NCBI GenBank assembly: GCA_949317995.1
Contig: OX439040.1
Span: forward strand, 58,128,089-58,192,088
Direction of reading: 5' to 3'
Length of the DNA stretch: 64,000 nt
Origin: Acholoe squamosa
Taxonomy: Eukaryota > Annelida > Polychaeta > Phyllodocida > Polynoidae
This document shows positions 56,314 to 64,000 of the stretch, in pieces. The notes under the pieces were generated by a model. The model was not told the DNA's origin, did no database searches, and saw only the letters and a program-made list of their open reading frames with translations. Made by a program: the position numbers and the translations under genes. How positions within the stretch are numbered: position 1 is the stretch's first letter; each line of letters begins with the position of its first letter.

Positions 56314-56448
56314 TATACCATGGTCTGCACCTTTAGGATGCATTATAATGCATCAGAATGCATTCTGCATTCACTGACATACAAATACATAATTATGGTG
56401 TCCATAGGGTCCCAGACATATGACTCATTTAACCCAACACTATTGTCC

Positions 56449-56519
56449 AGCCCCATGGCTTAATGGATAAGATGCAGAACTTTATATCAGAAGGTTCCTG
56501 GATCGACCCCAGGCAATGC
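56449..56519 (+). repeat. tRNA-like segment 3
   Basis: CATGGCTTAATGGATAAG (A box) and GGATCGACCCC (B box) are 45 bp apart, followed by a T-stem CCTGG/CCAGG that can pair. The acceptor stem GCCCCAT/AATGC is broken. A degraded tRNA or SINE head. Confidence 0.6.
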
Positions 56520-57042
56520 TGAGCTTTTTCGGTATGAACCATTGTCAAAGCTATGTCATAGCTGCTGTCACATATAAGAACAGTATAGAAAAAAAACACT
56601 GTCAATATTCAAGTGTCAACTCAGTGCCTCTATCCTCAGATACTGTAATATAATCCCAGGGTCTTCATACAAATTCATGGCCTTGAACTGCCCTCCTCCC
56701 CACCCACCCTCCTAGAACGATGCCAAGACTAGGAAGGTGTCCTTCTAATGGCCATGGGAGTGGTCCATGGTACCGCACTTGCTTGATCTGGCACCTCGAG
56801 GAATACGCACTGATAAAAGCATGATTTTAATCCACAACCAAAGGTGGTACAGTCTGCAGCTCACATGCAAAACAGTGGAAGCGCGACGTAGTAGACTATG
56901 CCTCTTCCTGTAATTCCCCTGGTTGCTATAGGCTTGCATGTTTACTGCGCATGACATATTGCTGGCTTTTGAGGCAGATCAGGTTTCCCGGATGTAGTAG
57001 CAAAAACCCCGTCACCCTGCCCTTACCTTCCATGCTTTTCCA

Positions 57043-57493
57043 CCCGGTCCCCGCACTCACTGTGCAAACATGACACCATCCTCGTTAAAATTTTCCAAAA
57101 ATGACCCTTTTCCACTGATTTTTGAGGTGAAAATTAACCCTTTTTATTGTAAAATCACTGATTTTGGGGTCCCTAAAATGAACCCTTTTTCTTGAAAAAC
57201 GCTGATATAACACTACCCTTTTGATAATAAATTATACATGTTTTATGATAGAATATACATGTAGATGTATATCAAATCACTATTATTCTCATTTTCAATG
57301 ATTTTTTCTTATTTTCCACAAAGGCTGGAAGGAATACATACCCTTTTCTCCAGATTTCATAAATTTTGCAAGAAAAATGACCCCTTTTTTTTAGGAAAAA
57401 CACAGACATGTGAACCTCATAAAATATGACCCTATTTTCGCGTTTTTTCTAACGAGCATGGTGTCAGATGGTGCAGGAAGTGCAAGGACCGGG
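57043..57493. mobile_element. 451-bp hAT-like MITE with 8-bp target duplication
   Basis: CTTTTCCA flanks both sides (57035-57042, 57494-57501). Ends are CCCGGTCCCCGCACT and, inverted, CCCGGTCCTTGCACTTC; similarity of the two ends continues for ~48 bp (GACACCAT.CTCGTTA). The interior is A/T-rich with repeated AATGACCC.TTTT. A truncated copy lies at 48444-48600. Confidence 0.9.
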
Positions 57494-57569
57494 CTTTTCC
57501 ATCATGTCTACCCTCCTTGCCTTTGACACGCTCCCCTCTGTCATACTCTTTAGCATGCTAGAATATGTC

Positions 57570-57615
57570 AGGAGGGCATTTCTCAATAGCCCACGGTCTT
57601 GAGAAATGCCCTCCT
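57570..57615. repeat. Inverted repeat, 17-bp perfect arms
   Basis: AGGAGGGCATTTCTCAA (57570-57586) pairs with 57599-57615 around a 12-bp loop. Confidence 0.9.
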
Positions 57616-59847
57616 CGAAGCAGCTACTCGGGAAAATGTGTGTGATGCGTCACATCAACACAAAACTCTCTGTAAGTAGTATAGTGAAATGGGGTTTTGA
57701 TAGGGCTGTTTTGGGACAATTTCCCAGCATGCAAGACAGCGAGCCTAAAATTAATCTCTATGAACTCTGGGTAATAAACCTCAGCCAATCAGAGTGCCTT
57801 TCTCCGTGAGTGTTCTTAAGGGTACTGCAACCTGGTTGCATCGGGTACCAGCAACAAGATAAGGGTCCCGAGGCTAGCAGGACTGGAATCGCCTACAATA
57901 TCAGTGTTTGATTATTGTTATCAAGTTGTCTAACGTCAGAAGGCATAAATGTCTTGTACACCTTGAACATGGCAAGGTATTTGGGTATTGTGTTCGCTGT
58001 ATGCTGGTATTGGATTTATTGGGGCGAGAATCTATACACGCGCCCATGATCACTTGCCGAAATCAGGAGTACATGACTCCCATTCCAGTGGGGTTCGGGA
58101 CCGGCATCACTGTGCAGTAGTACTTTTACTACAGGATACCGATTGGACTTTTACAGCAGCGTATGCTGGTACTACCCAAGGGTAGAGGACACCACTCTTG
58201 AGTACTAGGTATGATCAATACATGGAACCAGGGGCTGAAGCTAGACCTCCCCAATGGATTGACCTCGTGTCCTAACCTTGGCTTTTGAAGTAATCCCTCC
58301 CCCACTCTGCTGCTCCACCCTCCCCCTATCTACTAAAATATACCTCTAACCTTTGGGCTAGTCATACAGATATTGTTGATGGCAGTACATGTACGCATAC
58401 TCAATACTTGAAAGCAAGCTGGAGATGTGTGCCTGATTTTTACACATATTGAAAAGGGAAAGAAAAAGAATCAGACTCCCAACGACATCTTTTCTCTTTC
58501 TATAAAATTGATATGAGGGTTAAAGTAGAGTAGTTTGCTGGATCAGGATAGTATGCTGAATCCTCTTCCGACAGATGACATTTGATATTTTGACTTGTAG
58601 ATTCAAAAAACAAAATGGTCATATTGGCTTTTAATAATGCCACCATCTTGGATGAAGTCTGATAACATAAATAGCCAATATACATGTCATGAACGGTGGC
58701 AGTCTGTTTCTAACTCCCAGAAGGCCCAGTAGAACAGATGACCTAATGAGGTCTGTGCCCAGCCGTCCCTGTGCTACTAAACAGTGTCTGCGTGTCAGGT
58801 ACCAGCTCTGGAAGTGGCAGCTGGTTCCGGCCAGGACTGCCCTCAATCAGCGCTTGTGTGATGGGCAGGCTAGCTACCAGCGAAGATTTGTGCTGCCAGC
58901 CATATTGGTTGTTGTGTTAACAGAGCCTGATCTGTGAGCTGATGGAGCTTGAAAGAGGTCCACCACACATATACCACACACAGAGCAGAGCCTTTACTAT
59001 AACAGTCTCCGGTTGTCCCAGACTGGACTGCAAGACAGTCTAAGTTACAACCTAGATACCCACTAGTAGCCTACTAGCTTGCACAGGGAGTTTGTATCAT
59101 CAACCACTGTTATCATTGTAAAAATATCAGGAGGAAACCCTCCTTTCAAATAATATTAACCATGCTAATAGTGTACTGGGACCTTCTCTGAGAGGGATAC
59201 AGATCATATCCCTTAGCTCCACGAAATGAGTTGGTATTTCCTCAGCCCCGATAGACTCTGGATGGGGTCCATACACTAGCCAGTTTTCTTCTATACATCC
59301 CTACCATTTTACTCATGCAGAATAATTGAGCATACTCTTCTACTCTCTCAATAGTGAATTATTTCCCCCAAATCTGTCCCACAATGCCCACATGATACTG
59401 CCTTGCCTCCTTTGTCTTTGGAACAAGTCAACTCCTTTTATTTTTTAGCATATCAGACTGTATTAGATATAGACCACTGTAATATAAAAAAAAATAATAT
59501 TGAACTCCAAATCAGTTGTTGCCGTAATACAGCACTTCACGCCTACTTAACTTAAACAGTGAAGTGCAATACACCTCAAACCATGTTGACGGCCCTTGTT
59601 GATTACAGCTAGTGGGGCTGGATCTACATCTATAAATACCAATTCAGAAGGATATGATATATAGACCATATGCACTGGCACTTTAGTGTGCCTATCTAAG
59701 TTACCATGGAGCGCACTTGGATTGTAGGCTATGCCTAAAGTGCGAGATTTTCTGGGCTAACATTTCCTTTCACCCCCCCCATGAATATTCCCTTTATTAG
59801 CGCCACTCCTTCCCATGATATGGAATGTGCATGGACTAATAAGCTAT

Positions 59848-59922
59848 TAATGTATTGATATTCTAGGACGAGGGTGAATATTTCAAGCTAACGTCACCGA
59901 GTCCTAGAATGTCAATGCATTA
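59848..59922. mobile_element. Hairpin element 3 (GAGGGTGA...TCACCGAG centre)
   Basis: TAATGTATTGATATTCTAGG pairs with CCTAGAATGTCAATGCATTA. The centre starts ACGAGGGTGA and ends CGTCACCGAGT, the same layout as hairpins 1 and 2. Confidence 0.75.
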
Positions 59923-60178
59923 ATGCATTTATCGCACTTATTCATCCATTATGTATTAATTTCTTACCTTATAACCCTGTATTTAATGTAGGAGAAGACA
60001 TTTTGTAAGTGCATGCAATCCGCACGGTTTGCCAATCCACCGTAGCCATTGTTTTTACTCCACCCGTCATACCCTCGTCTTTCCAACGATTTTTCGGGTA
60101 GAATCCAAGCATGTCAAGTCCTGTACTTCTAGCACCACCAAATATACGATCTCTAGTTGGTGTTCGCATACATTTTGT

Positions 60179-60405
60179 CTCCATTTTCTTCAAAATAAAT
60201 AAGAATCCATTGATTTTCCATACCGATCCAATGCACACGGCCTGGTACACGGCCATTTTGTCTTGCTGACGAAGCCGGGAGGTGCCCAGATGTACCTGAC
60301 CTACTTTCGGCTGAACCCACTTCCAGCAAGGAGGTCAGCCGGGTCAGTCGTGTATCCCTATGGAAAATCAATGGATTCTTGTTTATTTTGAAGAAAATGG
60401 AGAAG
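60179..60405. repeat. Inverted repeat pair, ~46-bp arms
   Basis: CCATTTTCTTCAAAATAAAT...AATCCATTGATTTTCCATA at 60179-60225 recurs inverted at 60357-60405 with one or two changes. The 130 bp between is GC-richer. Confidence 0.85.
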
Positions 60406-60559
60406 TTAGGCATGGCATGTTCATATAGGATATGTAAGGATGTTTTCCTGTTAATAACTCAACCCGGCACCATTGGATTCTATGCTAACGAGGTCTGTAA
60501 ACATCAGGTATGTCGGACAAATTTTTCATATCTTCCATGTGTATTGGGTTTTACCACCG

Positions 60560-60630
60560 GTTGGCTTGGTATAGTGGACAGCGAGCTCGCCTCCTGCCCC
60601 AGCGGCCGGGGATCAATTCCCTGTTGAACC
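60560..60630 (+). repeat. tRNA-like segment 4
   Basis: TTGGTATAGTGGACAGC (Asp/Gly-type A box), CTCGCCTCCTGCC and GGGGATCAATTCCC (B box, T-arm paired) are in tRNA order. The acceptor stem is not convincing, so a SINE head or pseudogene is more likely than a working tRNA. Confidence 0.6.
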
Positions 60631-61145
60631 TAAATGGTTTTGACTGGAAAATTATGGCGTAGTTGACATTGTATACTTCGCCAATTTATTAACCTGCTCA
60701 GGTTCTAACCAAGATGGTCTTAGGAAAAAAAAGGACTCTGAGAATGCGGTTATACCCCGATAACGGAACGGGGTTATGACCAAAAAGGCACTGTAGGGGC
60801 CAGAATCGTGAGATAATCTACCATAGCGGACAGGACAATGTATCTATGGTAGAGGAAGACTGCTAGGTAGGCAAGTCTAACCTCTAAGTCTAACTCTGAA
60901 AAACTGTCTGCTATGGCTACCCCTGATACCTTATATTGCCTCACCTGCCTTCACATCCTCTCCAGAGTCTGGGCCTTGATCTGCAGCAAGGTGGATAAAT
61001 TCGAAGCCAGGACCATTTAATTACTTGATGCTGCCATACTGCACTCTCATCTGGTTAGATTTGCTAATAATTATAGTCTTTTCCACAGCATGCATAGTAT
61101 TGCTGCAATTAAACAGTCGGTCCATTGCAAATGTCACTCAGACCC

Positions 61146-61244
61146 GTGGTCCATTCGGCCTCCTTGGCCAACTTTGGTCATACATTTCCTACACAAAAGT
61201 CGGCCGAAGAGGCCCAGTGGACCATGGGTATTATCATACCCATG
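61146..61244. repeat. Hairpin repeat with an adjacent perfect palindrome
   Basis: GGTCCATTCGGCCTCCTTGG...ACTTTGG pairs imperfectly with CAAAAGTCGGCCGAAGAGGC..GTGGACC. Directly after is the perfect palindrome CCATGGGTATTATCATACCC plus ATGG (10-bp arms). Confidence 0.6.
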
Positions 61245-62467
61245 GTTCCGATTTCTGGGTGCCAAAGTATAGGCTACCACCTGACTGGTGTATGTAGAGG
61301 CCCTTCTTGTCAATTCTCTGGGGACACTACTGTAATACTTAACTGGGGATGTAGTACAGTTGATTGTGCCCCTGTTCTCGTGACAAGTGGCTGCCTGGGC
61401 GCTATACTTTCTGGGAGATGTAGGTCCCAGGTGGGCCCACCCCAATCCATCGTAATTATTATTGGTCTGGGGTTTGCAGTGTGTCGGGACAATGCAGATG
61501 GGAGACAAAAGATCAGACTAAATGATTTCTTTCTATACATCACATATAGGATAAGAGAGTGTAGATAACACCTGGTTCATGCACACCTAAATACATGTAA
61601 TATAGAAATATTATAGTGGAAACGAGTGGTTGTAAACCCGGAATTGCTAACCCCCAACGCACCGATTCCAACGCCCACGCGATTTGTTATCTCTTCCCCT
61701 TTTCCCTTTTTAATCTTTTCCATCCAATACATTGATTGTTTACACTACAATAGCCTCACTATGCCTTGGGTGAAATCTCGAGAAGTCTCATGAGAGCTGA
61801 AGTCACGTGAGGCGTATAATGGTGCCTAAAGATGCACTTGATAAATGATAGGGTGGAGAGGAGCCTGGTTTCCTGCCATAGATATAAATGCGACAAGCAA
61901 AGGCAAACAAAGGCAGCAAGCACAGGAACTCTTTTTACACCAGAACCAGTTGTCTACATACAACTGTCAACTGGGAACGATAAAGACCCTTATCATTTTT
62001 AATTTAAATATGTTTCAGGCTTGTCGCTCGATCGACCTCCAATTTGATCTGCACACTAAATCCGTTCAACAATTTAAACCCTGGGCCAAAGTTGAATATG
62101 CGATCAGTGTCTTTATGGGACTGATATACCTTCACTGTACACATCTATGGCAGGTTTCCAGGCTACAATAGAAACTGTTGACTGTGCATAAATTGTCTAT
62201 CGCAGGCTCCTTCAAGGCTATTTCTGATGCTCGTACTCCTTGGCAAATGCCGAAGCCGTCCTTCTTCTAGTGGGTGTCTTTGTGATGGCCGTATTATCGC
62301 TTGCTTCAAGCAAAATTGATCTCTTCTACTTCATAGTAAATGCACTGGCACTGGTTCTGGGTTATGCCTTTGATGCTTGGGTGTGGCGAATGAGTATATA
62401 TAAATTCCAAACGCTGCCATTGGTAAATAATAAATACACCTACGTTCAACTGCACACATCTAATCTT

Positions 62468-63000
62468 AAGGCCAAATCCCACAATGCGAAAATAGTTAGA
62501 AAATCCTTGTGATGTAGGATATGTTGTTATTCAGCTGATATTTAGGGTGATATTATTGTCCAAGGAAGTCCAATAACAGCTAAGAACCCTTGCCAAAGTG
62601 TTGTTATTTCAGGAGTGGACTACATCAAAAGTTTTTGATATTTTTCTCGCAAGAGGCCAGAAATCTCTGTGATATAGGGAAATTCCCTGTGATTTAGAGG
62701 AAAACACGAATCTTTAGTAAATCAAAAAAGAGGTCTGTATATTTTTCATAAATCAGGACCCAAGTTCCACACACTATAGCCATAAGAATGTTGTACTCGT
62801 GAATCAAAGTAGAAACATGTCAGTACAGAGATGAATATCATACATTTCCCTTCCCATAGTGGCTAGTAGTGGGGTTTGAGAAAGGTAGGAGTGGTATGGG
62901 AACCCTTGTGAATTTTGTTTTTGACAAGACTCCAAGGCTGCCGACATCCAGAATCACTGGCGTTTTAGACCCATTTTTCGCGTAGTGGGAGTTGGCCTTT
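62468..63000. mobile_element. 533-bp TIR element (MITE-like)
   Basis: AAGGCCAAATCCCACAATGC at the left end matches, inverted, AAGGCCAACTCCCACTACGC at the right end, about 25 bp with a few changes. Sequence similar to just outside the right end (GTAAATGCACTGGCA, 63002) also occurs to the left at 62336. Confidence 0.65.
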
Positions 63001-63534
63001 AGTAAATGCACTGGCAATATTGGATTTGAAACCTTAAGCCCTCCATCGAAATCTATGTAGGCCACATGTTGCTGATTCATCGTGCTCGAGGCCTTTGCTG
63101 TTCAGACGCATGAGTAACTCAGCAGTGCTGACACATCGCACCAGCCATTTGAGAATGAGAGAGGGCATAGCTATGCAGCCATATAAGGCTGGTGATGCCC
63201 TGAGTAGTGGAATCCATCCGATATGGGGTTGCATCGTGGCGGTTGAGACTGCATGTATTTGGTCAGTGTGCAATCCTGAGGGTTCCTATATGTGAAGTGT
63301 TTTCACCAAACCAGTCATATCTCGCATGTCCTAGACCAGAGGTAATGAGACCTACAAAACTAATGCTTTTTACCAAATATGGTTTATATGGTTGTTGAAT
63401 AGACAAGTATCTTCTCTCCAATATTGGCAAAGTTTTTATGTAAAAAAAAGAAAAGAAATGGGTGTATATCACCCAAATTAGACCATTGTGCCTGCCAGAC
63501 CAACATTGTCATATCCCAGCAAATTGTCGTTATC

Positions 63535-64000
63535 TGTCGCCATGATTGGTCATCAATGGTGACTCCTTTCTGAGTGATAACTCACTGCGTCATCTTTCGC
63601 CACTGTGTGTCAGTCTCACATGGCATGGCAATTTATCACAACAGTCACCAACATGATCTCACTCACTGCGTGAGTATGTGCCACCCCTTGTCATCCCTCA
63701 CAAAGCATGGTGACTTATCACCACCATCGCCATCATGGATCTAACTCACTGCGTGAGTATGTGCCACTGCCTGTCAACTCTCACTCAGAATGGCGGCTTA
63801 TCACAAGCATCGCCAACATGGATCTGACTCACTGTGTGATTATGTACCACTCCCGTGCCACTAGCATCAACTCTCACACAAAATGGCGACTTATCACTAC
63901 CATTACCAACATTGGTCTCACTCAATGCGTGAACTTGTGTCACTCCATGTCAATGCTCTCTAAGGATTGCATCATCTGTCACTCACTCTCACTCAGAATG
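63535..64000. repeat. 80-95-bp minisatellite, at least five units, runs off the edge
   Basis: Units contain ACTCACTGCGTGAGTATGTG, CCACTCC..GTCA, ACTCTCAC.CA.AATGG and CTTATCAC.A.CATCGCCAAC, with starts near 63580, 63661, 63743, 63827 and 63917. Divergence between copies is substantial. Confidence 0.85.

Larger units (their letters stand above)
55927..64000. other. Right part of window, repeat-rich, no gene confirmed
   Basis: Searched for exons of the PAQR membrane helices; none recognised. Frames at 58689-58937, 61845-62171 and 62240-62512 look weakly coding or hydrophobic, but have no ATG, no paired splice sites or no family resemblance. Confidence 0.4.

Noticed and set aside
58689-58937. 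Frame ending FVLPAILVVVLTEPDL as the next PAQR exon
   Set aside because: The resemblance is limited to a short hydrophobic run; a stop follows at once and no donor is present.
62240-62512. Hydrophobic 90-codon frame as a PAQR membrane exon
   Set aside because: Starts at TTG, has no matching acceptor and donor in phase, does not resemble the PAQR helices, and overlaps the TIR end at 62468.

Overview
This is nuclear DNA from an invertebrate animal. Genes are split by GT-AG introns of 0.1-10 kb, the window is full of LTR, LINE, TIR and MITE-type elements, microsatellites and tRNA-like repeats, and the recognisable proteins are animal families. I cannot name the species. A marine invertebrate (lophotrochozoan, lancelet, hemichordate or echinoderm) would fit. 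Nothing prokaryotic is present.

Layout. 1-3394 (minus): an LTR retrotransposon with 5' LTR, primer-binding site and a long gag with a CCHC knuckle; pol is off the left edge. It sits in an 81-bp minisatellite. 3828-5635 (minus): the first four coding exons of a WS/DGAT-type acyltransferase; the next exon must lie left of the window, so the LTR element and minisatellite are inside its intron 4. 5.7-11.3 kb: intergenic repeats, including a 2.15-kb TIR element with a TA duplication. 11372-12967 (minus): an intronless 531-aa single-pass membrane protein I do not recognise, with a decayed partial copy at 17.9-18.1 kb between 41-bp direct repeats. 14.3-15.0 kb: a LINE 3' end and (CT)n.

18978-36785 (plus): a complete 19-exon neutral ceramidase (724 codons, metal ligands and catalytic serine present). 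Its introns carry a solo LTR, two MITEs and, in intron 15, a nested structure: a transposon with 585-bp nearly identical inverted repeats, broken by a 5'-truncated LINE and carrying a 175-codon ORF. Between that element and exon 16 lie about five partial copies of the exon-16 splice acceptor plus its first ~45 bases.

37-43 kb: a 2.9-kb TIR element with a second inverted-repeat element nested in it, and a 12-copy 67-bp tandem array. 43.2-45.5 kb: a promoter-like region with a possible minus-strand first exon, an RFX X-box and ETS sites. 45488-55926 (plus): the first two coding exons of a PAQR protein of the MMD type, separated by a 10.3-kb intron; later exons were not found. 48-64 kb: dense short mobile elements (two hAT-like MITEs with 8-bp duplications, several hairpin elements with a shared centre, four tRNA-like segments) and an 80-95-bp minisatellite running off the right edge.

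The three recognised host genes all concern lipid metabolism or membranes (acyl transfer, ceramide hydrolysis, a PAQR membrane protein), but they differ in strand and spacing and I infer no functional cluster. Several long open frames begin at TTG or GTG rather than ATG; start codons given here were checked base by base.
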